From Alteromonadaceae bacterium (GTDB taxonomy: Bacteria; Pseudomonadota; Gammaproteobacteria; Enterobacterales; Alteromonadaceae), in the NCBI GenBank assembly GCA_002691625.1, contig NZIK01000035.1:8809-52397 (forward strand): a DNA stretch of 43,589 bases, written 5' to 3'. Below the pieces are notes generated by a model. The model was not told the origin of the DNA. It saw only the letters and a program-made list of their open reading frames with translations, and ran no database searches. Made by a program: the position numbers and the translations under genes. How positions within the stretch are numbered: the first letter of the stretch is position 1; the number at the start of each line of letters is the position of its first letter. Below, one piece after another: positions 8,947-17,362 of the stretch.

Positions 8947-8962
8947 TGGCGCAAGTTATGCA
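8947..8962 (+). promoter_or_regulatory. Sigma-54 promoter of the cyd operon
   Basis: TGGCGCAAGTTATGCA carries the invariant -24 GG and -12 GC with exact 10-bp spacing, and TGGC and TGCA flanks. Together with the tandem enhancers upstream it implies activator-dependent expression of the bd oxidase. The predicted start is near 8974. Confidence 0.8.
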
Positions 8963-9105
8963 GAGTGCAATTTATAAAGCGTAAAAAGTGCCTTGGCCTG
9001 TTGGCCTGTCAGGTAGCAATTATTTCAGACCTGCAGTATGGGTAATGCTGACCACGCTACAGGTAACACCCGGTTTAGTATTTAGAAACATCAAAGGAGA
9101 GTCCC

Positions 9106-10680
9106 ATGAGCGATACGTTGATAGAACTATCGCGGTTACAATTTGCTTTAACAGCAATGTTCCACTTTATCTTTGTTCCGCTGACTCTTGGTCTGACGTT
9201 CCTGTTGGCCATTATGGAGTCGGTCTATGTGATGACGGGTAAAGAAATCTACAAACAAATGACCCAGTTTTGGGGCAAGTTGTTTGGGATTAACTTTGCT
9301 ATTGGCGTTGCAACCGGATTAACGATGGAGTTCCAGTTTGGTATGAACTGGTCTTACTATTCTCACTACGTGGGCGACATTTTTGGCGCTCCGTTGGCCA
9401 TTGAAGGGTTAATGGCGTTCTTTTTAGAATCGACCTTCGTGGGGCTGTTTTTTTTCGGCTGGGACAAATTGTCTAAAGTGAAGCACTTAATGGCAACCTG
9501 GCTGGTGGCCATTGGCTCGAACTTCTCAGCGCTATGGATTTTGATTGCCAACGGCTGGATGCAGTACCCGGTGGGGGCAAGTTTCAATACCGAGTCAATG
9601 CGGATGGAAATGACCAGTTTCAGCGAAGTGATTTTTAACCCGGTAGCCCAGGTTAAATTTGTCCACACTGTCTCTGCAGGCTATGTCACCGGTGCCATCT
9701 TTGTACTGGCGATTTCCAGTTACTATCTGCTCAAGCATAAACATATTGCCTTTGCCCGTCGCTCCTTTGCGATTGCAGCCAGCTTCGGCTTAGCGGCTAC
9801 CCTGTCGGTAATTGTTTTAGGTGACGAAAGCGGTTACGAGCTCGGCGATGTGCAAAAAGTCAAACTGGCGGCTGTGGAAGCTGAGTACGAAACTCATCCG
9901 GCACCGGCTGCTTTTACCTTGTTCGGCATTCCTAATGATGAAGAAGAAAAAATGGACTTCGCTATTCAGATCCCGTGGGCCATGGGGATTATTGCTACCC
10001 GTTCACTGGATGAAGAAGTGATGGGGATCAAGGATCTCAAAGAGATTCACCGGGTGCGCATTTTGTCTGGCGTACAGGCACAGAAGCAGTTGGAGAAAGT
10101 GAAAGACGGCACAGCAACGCCAGCAGAACTCGAGATGTTTGAGCGCAACAAAGACGACTTAGGCTATGCGTTGTTGCTGGAACCTTTCACTGACAACATC
10201 ACTCAGCCTACACCAGAAGCGCTGGAAAAAGCGGTGGATTACAGTATCCCACCGGTAGCACCACTGTTTTACTCTTTCCGCCTGATGGTTGTTGCGGGCT
10301 TTTTGATGCTGGCGCTGTTTATCGCGGCATTCTATTACAGTACTAAGCACCGCATCACCCAGCCCCGCTGGTTGCTGAAAGCGGCGGTCTGGTCGCTGCC
10401 ATTACCGTGGATTGCCTGTGAAGCCGGTTGGTTTGTGGCCGAGTATGGCCGTCAGCCCTGGTCTATCGCCGAAGTGTTACCAGTACACACCGCGGTGTCT
10501 AACCTGTCTGTTTCAGACGTAGTGACTACGCTGGTGGCTTATACCCTGTTCTACGCAACCATGTTTGTGATTGGCTTCTATCTGATGAAGAAATACGCCA
10601 AGAAAGGGCCGGTTCCACCGGAAGATAATAACAAACTGGATGATGCTATTGGCCTGGGTACTCAAGGAGCAAACGCATGA
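9106..10680 (+). CDS. cydA: Cytochrome bd ubiquinol oxidase subunit I
   Basis: Catalytic subunit of the bd-type terminal oxidase, which oxidises quinol and reduces oxygen to water in the inner membrane. The N-terminal haem ligand is His20 in FHFIFVPLT. The proton/haem segment IEGLMAFFLESTFVGLF and the GRQPW signature are intact. The quinol loop carries the KxxAxE motif (KLAAVEAEYETH), and its insertion after that point makes it the long, E. coli-like form. 524 residues is normal. Start follows AAAGGAGAG. First gene of cydABX-DC. bd oxidases are known to resist sulfide, unlike haem-copper oxidases, which fits placement beside sqr under a sigma-54 promoter. Confidence 0.97.
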   Translation: MSDTLIELSRLQFALTAMFHFIFVPLTLGLTFLLAIMESVYVMTGKEIYKQMTQFWGKLFGINFAIGVATGLTMEFQFGMNWSYYSHYVGDIFGAPLAIEGLMAFFLESTFVGLFFFGWDKLSKVKHLMATWLVAIGSNFSALWILIANGWMQYPVGASFNTESMRMEMTSFSEVIFNPVAQVKFVHTVSAGYVTGAIFVLAISSYYLLKHKHIAFARRSFAIAASFGLAATLSVIVLGDESGYELGDVQKVKLAAVEAEYETHPAPAAFTLFGIPNDEEEKMDFAIQIPWAMGIIATRSLDEEVMGIKDLKEIHRVRILSGVQAQKQLEKVKDGTATPAELEMFERNKDDLGYALLLEPFTDNITQPTPEALEKAVDYSIPPVAPLFYSFRLMVVAGFLMLALFIAAFYYSTKHRITQPRWLLKAAVWSLPLPWIACEAGWFVAEYGRQPWSIAEVLPVHTAVSNLSVSDVVTTLVAYTLFYATMFVIGFYLMKKYAKKGPVPPEDNNKLDDAIGLGTQGANA

Positions 10681-11813
10681 TTGATTATGAAGTACTACGA
10701 GTAATTTGGTGGGTGCTGGTTGGCGTACTGCTGATTGGCTTTGCCATCACCGATGGATTTGATTTAGGGGTTGGCGCACTGCTCACCCTGATTGGTAAAA
10801 CCGACGATGAGCGCCGGGTAATGATCAACACGGTGGGTCCGCACTGGGACGGTAACCAGGTATGGTTTATCACCGCCGGGGGCGCTATTTTTGCGGCCTG
10901 GCCGATGATTTATGCCACCGCCTTCTCGGGCTTTTATCTGGCACTGGCGCTGGTGTTGATTGCCTTATGGATGCGGCCGCTGGGCTTTGATTTTCGCAGT
11001 AAATTAGAAGATAAGCGCTGGCGTACCAGTTGGGACTGGGCGCTATTCACTTCCGGTTTCGTGCCTGCGTTAATCTTTGGCGTGGCCTTTGGTAACCTGT
11101 TGTTGGGCGTACCGTTTGAGCTGGATGGCAATTTAAAAGCCACCTATACCGGTTCGTTCTTTGGTCTGCTTACGCCATTTGCACTGGTTGCGGGATTGGT
11201 TTCAGTTGCGATGATCCTCAATCATGGCGCTACCTGGCTGCAAATGAAGACCGATAGCTTTATTGAAGTGCGGGCACGGGCGGTCTCGGTTGTTCTGTCA
11301 CTGGTAACGGTGGTGCTGTTTATTCTGGCCGGTCTTTGGGTTGCCTTTGGTCTGGATGGTTTTGTCGTAACCTCTGCCGTGGATACACTGGCCACCTCCA
11401 ATCCACTTAAGAAAGACGTGGTGGTTGAAGCCGGTGCGTGGATGGCTAACTACAGCAAATATCCCTGGATGGTGGTGGCGCCGCTGTTAGGTATTGGTGC
11501 TGGCCTAGCGTGTGCCTTCTTTTCAAAAGCAGGTCGCGGTGGCTGGGCGTTTGTGAGCAGTGCGCTGATGATAACAGGTATTATTCTGACTGCGGGATTC
11601 TCGATGTTCCCATTCCTGATGCCAAGCACCACTATGCCGATGGCAAGTTTAACCATCTGGGATGCAACATCCAGTGAAATGACCCTGAGAATCATGTTTG
11701 TTGTAGCCTGTATCTTTGTGCCCATTATTCTGGGTTACACAGCATATAGTTTTTATGTAATGCGCGGTCGCATTAAAAACAGCGACTTAGACTCATCTCA
11801 CGCGATTTATTAA
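10677..11813 (+). CDS. cydB: Cytochrome bd ubiquinol oxidase subunit II
   Basis: Second structural subunit of the bd oxidase, 378 residues with about eight to nine membrane segments. Characteristic stretches are FAITDGFDLGVGAL near the start and the GPHWDGNQVWFITAGGAIFAAWP region (residues about 60-82). The start codon overlaps the cydA stop by 4 bp (ATGA). It pairs with CydA to form the dimeric core; CydX follows 12 bp later. Confidence 0.96.
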   Translation: MIDYEVLRVIWWVLVGVLLIGFAITDGFDLGVGALLTLIGKTDDERRVMINTVGPHWDGNQVWFITAGGAIFAAWPMIYATAFSGFYLALALVLIALWMRPLGFDFRSKLEDKRWRTSWDWALFTSGFVPALIFGVAFGNLLLGVPFELDGNLKATYTGSFFGLLTPFALVAGLVSVAMILNHGATWLQMKTDSFIEVRARAVSVVLSLVTVVLFILAGLWVAFGLDGFVVTSAVDTLATSNPLKKDVVVEAGAWMANYSKYPWMVVAPLLGIGAGLACAFFSKAGRGGWAFVSSALMITGIILTAGFSMFPFLMPSTTMPMASLTIWDATSSEMTLRIMFVVACIFVPIILGYTAYSFYVMRGRIKNSDLDSSHAIY

Positions 11814-11825
11814 GGAGAACAGAAC

Positions 11826-11945
11826 ATGTGGTATTTTACCTGGATATTAGGTGTGTTACTGGCTTGTTCATTTGGCATTATCAACGCCATGTGGTTAGAA
11901 TCGACTGAGAACTTGGATCGCCCCGAAGACCCAGAAGATCAGTAG
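11826..11945 (+). CDS. cydX: Cytochrome bd small subunit CydX
   Basis: A 39-residue single-span membrane peptide beginning MWYFTWILGVLLA and continuing to MWLE, then a polar acidic tail. This is the conserved CydX pattern (MWYFxWILG), and the peptide stabilises the haem-containing oxidase. The ribosome site AAGGAGAA lies 7-8 nt upstream. The TAG stop shares its last base with the GTG start of cydD. It is short enough to be missed by ordinary gene calling. Confidence 0.95.
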   Translation: MWYFTWILGVLLACSFGIINAMWLESTENLDRPEDPEDQ

Positions 11946-13573
11946 TGAAAGACAGTCAGTCCCTTCCACGGTGGTTTAACGCCACCGTCACTAAGCAGGG
12001 TGTTGCATCGCGCAGCACCTTGTTTTTATTAGTGGTCATAAAAACCACCCGGCTGTTGTGTTTAATTGCCGGCTACTGGTTGTTTGCCGCAATGATGCAC
12101 GACTGGGTAGTGTTGGCTCAGCAGCCGGATATGAGTGACTGGCTGGGGCTGGCGGCTGCGTTATTACTGGCCTGGCTACTGCAGGGCGATGCGTATCGTC
12201 GCACCTTACAGGCAAAATCCGATTTGCTTCGGGGCCTTGAAAAGCGCTTTGCCGAGCGTTTGGTGGCCGAGCAAACATCGTTAGTCAGCACCCATTCGGC
12301 CTACTTCTGGCAATCGGTATGGACCAGACACATCAGCGCGCTGGTTCACTGGCGCTATGACTATCAGGTGCAACAACACGTTGCGGTGCTTACGCCGTTT
12401 TTCGCGCTGCTGTTTATCCTGGTGGTTAACCCGGTGGTCGGTGGCAGCCTGCTAATCACGTTACCGCTTATTCCGCTGTTTATGATTTTGGTGGGTAAGG
12501 GCGCCGCGGCACTTCAGCGCAAACACTTTGTCGCCCTCACCCGCCTGGGCAGCCTGTTTGTTGATCGCCTCACCGCGTTAGGCCTACTGGCCACTTTTCG
12601 CACCCACCAGATAGAACAAAAGCTATTAAAACAAGCAAGTGACGACCTGAATGAACGCACCATGAAGGTAGTTGGCGTGGCGTTTTTATCCAATACCGTG
12701 TTGGATTTCTTTTCGACCATTGCCGTTGCCTTAATTGCGGTGTTCATTGGCTTTAGTTTATTGGGCGAGTTTTCGTTAGGCCCTGAGCTTACGCTGCATT
12801 CTGGCTTATGGTTGTTACTGACAGCGCCATTGCTGTTTTCTGAACTCAAAGCGCTGGGACAGTTTTATCACCAGAAGGCCGAAGCTGAAGCCGCGCGTGA
12901 CGCTGCCGGTGACTGGCTTGCGCCGCTGAATACCGGACAATTAGACGAACCGGCTAACGAACTGACCGAGCCGCAGCAGTTTAGCTTGCAACTGGCGGAT
13001 AACCTGCTTACCAGTCAGCTATTAACACTGCGGCCTGGTGACTGGGTGGCAGTTACCGGGCCGTCCGGTAGTGGTAAAACCCTGTTACTGGAAGCCCTCG
13101 CCGGCCAACGTATGGGGAACTACCGCTTGCCTTGTCGGGTAGCCATGCTCACTCAGCATCCGGTTTTGTTACCCGCCACGCTGCGGGAAAATCTCAATTA
13201 TCAACGCACTTTTACCACTGCCAGGCTGGAACAAGCGCTCAGTGAAGTCGAGCTTAGAGCATGGCTGGACTCGTTGCCGGCAGGGCTCGATACGCCCCTG
13301 GCTGAAGTGCCCGCGATCTCTGGTGGACAGGCTCAGCGCCTGGCACTGGCTCGCTTATTACTGTCTGACGCGTCGGTGTGGCTGCTCGATGAACCTACCG
13401 CGCATCTACCAGAAGCCCAGCATCATAGCCTAAGCCAGCTTATCCATACGCTGGGACAGGGGCGAACTATATTATGGGTTTCCCATAAGACGCTGCCGGA
13501 TGACTGGTTTAATCGAACCTGGCAGGTAGAAAACCGCAGGGTGCAGCAAACGCACGGGGAGGCAGTATCGTGA
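11945..13573 (+). CDS. cydD: ABC exporter subunit CydD, needed for cytochrome bd assembly
   Basis: One half of the heterodimeric CydDC exporter, which moves cysteine and glutathione to the periplasm and is required for mature bd oxidase. The ~330-residue membrane domain precedes an ATPase domain with Walker A GPSGSGKT, signature ISGGQAQRL and Walker B VWLLDEPT. It starts with GTG, overlapping the cydX stop by one base, and its own stop overlaps the cydC start. Export of thiols would also matter for glutathione persulfide handling in this locus; that link is inference. Confidence 0.92.
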   Translation: MKDSQSLPRWFNATVTKQGVASRSTLFLLVVIKTTRLLCLIAGYWLFAAMMHDWVVLAQQPDMSDWLGLAAALLLAWLLQGDAYRRTLQAKSDLLRGLEKRFAERLVAEQTSLVSTHSAYFWQSVWTRHISALVHWRYDYQVQQHVAVLTPFFALLFILVVNPVVGGSLLITLPLIPLFMILVGKGAAALQRKHFVALTRLGSLFVDRLTALGLLATFRTHQIEQKLLKQASDDLNERTMKVVGVAFLSNTVLDFFSTIAVALIAVFIGFSLLGEFSLGPELTLHSGLWLLLTAPLLFSELKALGQFYHQKAEAEAARDAAGDWLAPLNTGQLDEPANELTEPQQFSLQLADNLLTSQLLTLRPGDWVAVTGPSGSGKTLLLEALAGQRMGNYRLPCRVAMLTQHPVLLPATLRENLNYQRTFTTARLEQALSEVELRAWLDSLPAGLDTPLAEVPAISGGQAQRLALARLLLSDASVWLLDEPTAHLPEAQHHSLSQLIHTLGQGRTILWVSHKTLPDDWFNRTWQVENRRVQQTHGEAVS

Positions 13574-15081
13574 AAGCCTTTTTTACCGTGTTACTGGCAG
13601 TACTGCATGGCGGTGCCGGGCTGGCGATTTTAATTGTTTCTTCGTGGTTTATTGCCGCCTGCGCCGTAGCACCGGTGAATTTTAACTATATGCTGCCAGC
13701 GGTCGTTATCAGAGCCCTGGCGCTATTACGTATTGGTAGTGGTTATGCCCATATGTGGGTTGGTCACAAGCATTTACTGCAGCTCACCTCGTTACTACGG
13801 GTGCAATTATTCGAACGGCTCTTCGCCGCACAGATCCGCCAGCGCAGCGAAGAAGTCGAGGCGCTGGCCAGTCATACCGAGGCCATTGCTGCAGTATGGG
13901 TCGGCTGGGTATCTCAGCAGGCTTCTGCGGTACTGATGCTGGTGGTGAGCGCAGTAACGCTACTGGTACTGGATATCCCCTTTGCCGGCTGGACATTTGC
14001 GCTTGGCGTTATCTGGCTGATGATCATGGCGATACTGTGTGTGCAAGGGCTTACTTTAGCTAAGGTGCAGGTATTACAGGAGCACGAATTCAGGGAGCAA
14101 TCCGATGTGGTGCTCAGAAGTGTGGCCATCTGGCATTTAAAAACGGTAAAAGAGCAGTTAGCGCAGTTACCCTCCGCACAAACGCTGTGGCAGACTGAGA
14201 CCAGTCAGCAGCGGCTTACGTTGCAGAGTTCGTGGGTGTTTCAGGGTCTTGCCTGGGCGCTGATGCTGGTGATTTTTTATCTGGCTATTCATACTCAGCT
14301 TGAGGGAGAGGGTGGCAACCCGCTGTTGCTGGTGGTGCCCATGCTGTTGCTCAGCGCCGGTGACTGGCTGGGCCGTTCCTTTAATGGTCAGCCTGCGCTG
14401 AACCGGTATGTGCAGGGCAAACAGGCACTTAAAACACTACCGGTTGAGCCTCTGCAACTGACGGACGCCGTATCACTGTCTGACACGTTAAAACTGACAG
14501 ACTTTGGCTCTGTGAACCTACCCGAACAAAAAGTGACGGCGAAATTTGATGCCTGTGGTCTTTACCTGGTTGGCGGGCCAAGTGGTGCAGGCAAGTCCCA
14601 GTTACTGCAGGCCATCAGTGGGTTGGTCGACAGCCACGGACAGCGTCTTTGCGATGGTCATGCGCCAAGTGACGGCCTGATTGAAGGCTGGTTATATCTG
14701 GATCAGCAACCGTTAGTCCTGGCTGCCACACTCAGGCATAACCTGACTCTGGGGCGGGACTTTTCGGCAACGCAGCTTAATGACGTACTGGCCAAAGTCG
14801 GCCTTGCCCAGCTTAACGACCTGGGAGAGTGGCTCGGCCCTGGTGGCCGCGTATTATCTGGTGGCGAACGTAAGCGCCTGGGTATTGCGCGAGCAATGCT
14901 TATCCACTCACCGGTGTGGCTGCTGGATGAACCCTTTGAAGGGCTCGACGGCCAAGCGGTCAGTCAACTGGTGGCCTTGTTACAACAGGAAGCCGGTACG
15001 CGCCTGATTATCATTGCCAGCCACGTGTATCCGGCTGAGCTACAATGCAAAGACACGCTAATACTAAGTCCTCCTGGCTAA
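13570..15081 (+). CDS. cydC: ABC exporter subunit CydC
   Basis: Partner of CydD in the thiol exporter that supports cytochrome bd assembly. 503 residues: six expected membrane helices, then an ATPase domain with Walker A GGPSGAGKS, signature LSGGERKRL and Walker B VWLLDEPFEGL. GTG start at 13570 overlaps the cydD stop by 4 bp. Last gene of the cyd operon; the convergent ykgJ-like gene ends 5 bp downstream. Confidence 0.92.
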   Translation: MKAFFTVLLAVLHGGAGLAILIVSSWFIAACAVAPVNFNYMLPAVVIRALALLRIGSGYAHMWVGHKHLLQLTSLLRVQLFERLFAAQIRQRSEEVEALASHTEAIAAVWVGWVSQQASAVLMLVVSAVTLLVLDIPFAGWTFALGVIWLMIMAILCVQGLTLAKVQVLQEHEFREQSDVVLRSVAIWHLKTVKEQLAQLPSAQTLWQTETSQQRLTLQSSWVFQGLAWALMLVIFYLAIHTQLEGEGGNPLLLVVPMLLLSAGDWLGRSFNGQPALNRYVQGKQALKTLPVEPLQLTDAVSLSDTLKLTDFGSVNLPEQKVTAKFDACGLYLVGGPSGAGKSQLLQAISGLVDSHGQRLCDGHAPSDGLIEGWLYLDQQPLVLAATLRHNLTLGRDFSATQLNDVLAKVGLAQLNDLGEWLGPGGRVLSGGERKRLGIARAMLIHSPVWLLDEPFEGLDGQAVSQLVALLQQEAGTRLIIIASHVYPAELQCKDTLILSPPG

Positions 15082-15086
15082 CCTTA

Positions 15087-15413
15087 TCAGGCAACGCGGA
15101 TAGGGATCACATCGTCGGTGATCCCGTGCTTTAGCCGGGCTTTTAAACAATCGGCCGAACCAGCTTCAAATTCCCGACAGGTTGACGAGCGCTGTTCGTA
15201 AATACGGCAACTTACCTGTTTCCCTATTTCGCCTGTCAGGGCCACACTCCTTGGGTCAGGCTGATTAGTGCCTGCCATCGACACCAGATTTGGCGAAATT
15301 TTAGTCGTCAGTTCTGCCGGTACCGAACCACCGGCAAACGGGTCGGATTCCGCCCAGTAAAAAGACACCCGAAACGTGGCGCAACAGGCACCACAATCCA
15401 CACAAGACAACAT
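15087..15413 (-). CDS. YkgJ-family cysteine-cluster protein
   Basis: A 108-residue protein starting [14 protein letters not shown], the CxxCGxCC metal-binding signature of the YkgJ/Fe-S-cluster-containing family. Further cysteines ([15 protein letters not shown]) complete a probable zinc or iron-sulfur site. The function of these proteins is not established. ATG at 15413 follows GGAG at 10 nt and places the cysteine motif at the N-terminus as in relatives; a TTG-started extension to 15440 is unlikely. It lies convergent with cydC and divergent from the persulfide dioxygenase, so it interrupts the sulfide genes without sharing their promoters. Confidence 0.8.
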   Translation of the reverse strand: MLSCVDCGACCATFRVSFYWAESDPFAGGSVPAELTTKISPNLVSMAGTNQPDPRSVALTGEIGKQVSCRIYEQRSSTCREFEAGSADCLKARLKHGITDDVIPIRVA

Positions 15414-15651
15414 ACAAAAACTGCTCCACACACTGTGCAAAACAACCAGTGATTAGCTGGGTTTGCGAGCTAACGCATTAGGGTTGGGAAACGTCATTGT
15501 CTGAGCCGGCAGAGGGTACGAGCTCAACAACGTATTTGGCGAATTATGCCATTAAAATCAAAAAATCCTAAATAATATAAACATATATTAATCAATGGCT
15601 TGTGTTTTTTTGGCGTGATTGTAAGCCGTTCTGGATAGCGCCCTGGCCAGC

Positions 15652-15667
15652 TGGCAAAGCTTTTGCT
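15652..15667 (+). promoter_or_regulatory. Sigma-54 promoter of the persulfide dioxygenase operon
   Basis: TGGCAAAGCTTTTGCT has the -24 TGGCA and -12 TTTTGCT blocks with exact GG-N10-GC spacing. The predicted start near 15679 leaves a leader of about 35 nt. No palindrome is obvious within 150 bp upstream; the nearest matching site is inside the gene at 15863. Confidence 0.8.
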
Positions 15668-15713
15668 GTATCAAACTATAGACCTACTTTATTTTGATAC
15701 AGAGAGCTGGCAA

Positions 15714-16583
15714 ATGAGCAAAATTCAGATCACGCCATTTTTCCATGAGCCCACGTTTACCGTGACCTACGTGGTAACTGACCGTGCCACCAGCAGCTGC
15801 GCGATTATCGATCCGGTACTCGACTACGACGCCGCAGCCGGGCAAATCTCCCACGAGTTCGCTGACAAACTTGTCAATTACGTTGACAAAAATGGCTTAA
15901 CACTGGAATGGATCCTGGAAACTCACGCCCATGCCGATCACCTCACTGCTGCCCCTTACATCAAGGAAAAGCTCGGTGGGCTGATTGGTGTAGGCGACCA
16001 TATTCGCCGCGTACAATCCACGTTTAAAGCAATTTATAACCTGGAAAGCACATTTCTCACTGACGGCAGTCAGTTCGACCAGCTGTTTGTCGACGGGGAA
16101 GTGATTACGCTGGGGCACCTTGATATTGAAGTGCTGCACACGCCCGGTCACACCCCGGCCTGTGTGTCTTACTACATAGAAGATGCGGTGTTTGTGGGCG
16201 ATACCCTGTTTATGCCGGATTACGGTACGGCGCGCGCGGATTTTCCTAACGGCAGTGCACAAACCCTTTATCAGTCTATCCGTAAAATTCTGGCCTTGCC
16301 GGAGGCTACCCGGATGTTTGTAGGGCATGATTATAGGAGCCCGACTCGGGATCACTTCGCCTGGGAAACCTCGGTGATTGAGCAGCGTCGCAACAATATT
16401 CATGTAAAAGATGGCGTCAGCCAGGCCGATTTTGTGGCCATGCGGGAAGCCCGGGATGCCACATTGGCGGTGCCTAAACTGTTACTCCCTGCCATTCAGG
16501 TGAATGTCAGAGCGGGCCAGATGCCACCAGTAGAAGACAATGGCAAGTGCTACCTGAAAATTCCCCTGACGGTTAAGCCGTAG
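15714..16583 (+). CDS. pdo: Persulfide dioxygenase, metallo-β-lactamase fold (ETHE1/Blh-like)
   Basis: Mononuclear iron enzyme predicted to oxidise glutathione persulfide to sulfite and glutathione, the step after SQR. The metal motif is HAHADH (71-76), followed by HTPGHTPACV and GDTLFMPDYGTARADF, the pattern of ETHE1-type dioxygenases and Blh proteins. 289 residues. The frame is open back to 15663, but that would overlap the sigma-54 promoter, so ATG 15714 after AGAGAG is used. The TSUP gene follows at 2 bp. A glyoxalase II is the main alternative; the persulfide role is supported by sqr, fisR, the exporter and DUF442 nearby. Confidence 0.88.
   Translation: MSKIQITPFFHEPTFTVTYVVTDRATSSCAIIDPVLDYDAAAGQISHEFADKLVNYVDKNGLTLEWILETHAHADHLTAAPYIKEKLGGLIGVGDHIRRVQSTFKAIYNLESTFLTDGSQFDQLFVDGEVITLGHLDIEVLHTPGHTPACVSYYIEDAVFVGDTLFMPDYGTARADFPNGSAQTLYQSIRKILALPEATRMFVGHDYRSPTRDHFAWETSVIEQRRNNIHVKDGVSQADFVAMREARDATLAVPKLLLPAIQVNVRAGQMPPVEDNGKCYLKIPLTVKP
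15863..15876. promoter_or_regulatory. Candidate FisR site inside the persulfide dioxygenase gene
   Basis: TGACAAACTTGTCA has perfect 6-bp arms around AC and differs from the core of the cyd enhancer (TGACAAATATGTCA) at two central bases. A further half-site, TTGACA, follows within 15 bp. It is about 185 bp downstream of the predicted start of transcription. Sigma-54 enhancers can act from downstream, but chance occurrence within codons is possible. Confidence 0.4.
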
Positions 16584-16585
16584 CC

Positions 16586-17362
16586 ATGTTGCTTACCCTT
16601 ATCGGCGCCATTGTAATTGGCGTGAGTCTTGGCCTGCTCGGCTCTGGTGGTTCGATCCTCACCGTGCCGTTGTTGACCTATGTGGTTGAGCGCCCGCCTA
16701 AAGTGGCGATTGCTGAATCCCTGCTGATTGTGGGCGGTATTGCGCTGGCAGGCGTGTGGCGTCAACAACGGGCCGGTTTGGTGGCCTGGCAGAAAGTGGT
16801 CAGTTTTGGCTTGCCCAGTATGGTTGGTACCTATCTGGGCGCGCAACTTTCTCAGTACTTCAGTGGTCTGGCTCAGTTAGTGTTATTCGCCGTTATTATG
16901 TTGCTTGCCAGCCGTTTTATGCTTAAGCCCATTAGCGTTGCTGCCAGTAATGAGGTGTCTCTGGTAAAGCTCATTCCGGCGGCTGTGGTGGTGGGCATGA
17001 TTGCTGGCTTGGTCGGGGTTGGGGGGGGCTTCTTAATTGTGCCGGCACTGCTGGCGCTTGGTGGCGTAACTATGCGCCAGGCCGTGGGCACCAGTCTGGC
17101 AATCATTGTGATGCAGTCGATAGTGGGCTTTGGCAAATACGTGTATTTGTTCAGCCAGCTTGGAGAGCTGCCCTTCGACTTTCAGCTTATCGCGCTAATG
17201 GTGATTATCGGTGCAGCCGGTTCCTTGCTGGGCGCAAAGCTTGGCGGGCGTTTACCTCAGCAGCAGCTGAAAAAAGGCTTTGGCGTGATGTTGATTGTAA
17301 TGGGGAGCTTTATCTTTCTTTCTTCGCTATACACGCTTTATTTTGTGGAGGTATCGGTATGA
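16586..17362 (+). CDS. TauE/SafE (TSUP) family exporter, likely sulfite
   Basis: A 258-residue inner-membrane protein with the TSUP-type duplicated glycine-rich stretches GLLGSGGSILTVPLL near the N-terminus and GLVGVGGGFLIVPALL in the second half. The family exports sulfite and related anions. It starts 2 bp after the dioxygenase and overlaps the DUF442 gene by 4 bp. The same trio (MBL dioxygenase, TSUP, DUF442) is known from bigR operons. Export of the sulfite made by the dioxygenase is the simplest reading. Confidence 0.85.
   Translation: MLLTLIGAIVIGVSLGLLGSGGSILTVPLLTYVVERPPKVAIAESLLIVGGIALAGVWRQQRAGLVAWQKVVSFGLPSMVGTYLGAQLSQYFSGLAQLVLFAVIMLLASRFMLKPISVAASNEVSLVKLIPAAVVVGMIAGLVGVGGGFLIVPALLALGGVTMRQAVGTSLAIIVMQSIVGFGKYVYLFSQLGELPFDFQLIALMVIIGAAGSLLGAKLGGRLPQQQLKKGFGVMLIVMGSFIFLSSLYTLYFVEVSV

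Larger units (their letters stand above)
8653..9105. other. Intergenic control region between the sqr and cyd operons
   Basis: These 453 bases contain no credible gene. From left to right they hold a GC-rich hairpin at the end of the sqr operon, two tandem TGTCA/TGACA palindromes, an AT-rich stretch, a sigma-54 promoter and an untranslated leader of about 130 nt. The leader includes a tandem 8-bp repeat (TTGGCCTG twice, 8993-9008) and ends in a strong ribosome site (AAAGGAGAG). Confidence 0.75.

Noticed and set aside
8993-9008. Tandem TTGGCCTG repeat in the cydA leader as a second sigma-54 promoter or binding site
   Set aside because: The GG-N10-GC spacing is not met, and the repeat is too short to interpret.
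15663-15713. N-terminal extension of the persulfide dioxygenase frame
   Set aside because: It would begin inside the -12 part of the sigma-54 promoter and upstream of the predicted transcript start; the shorter start matches family proteins.
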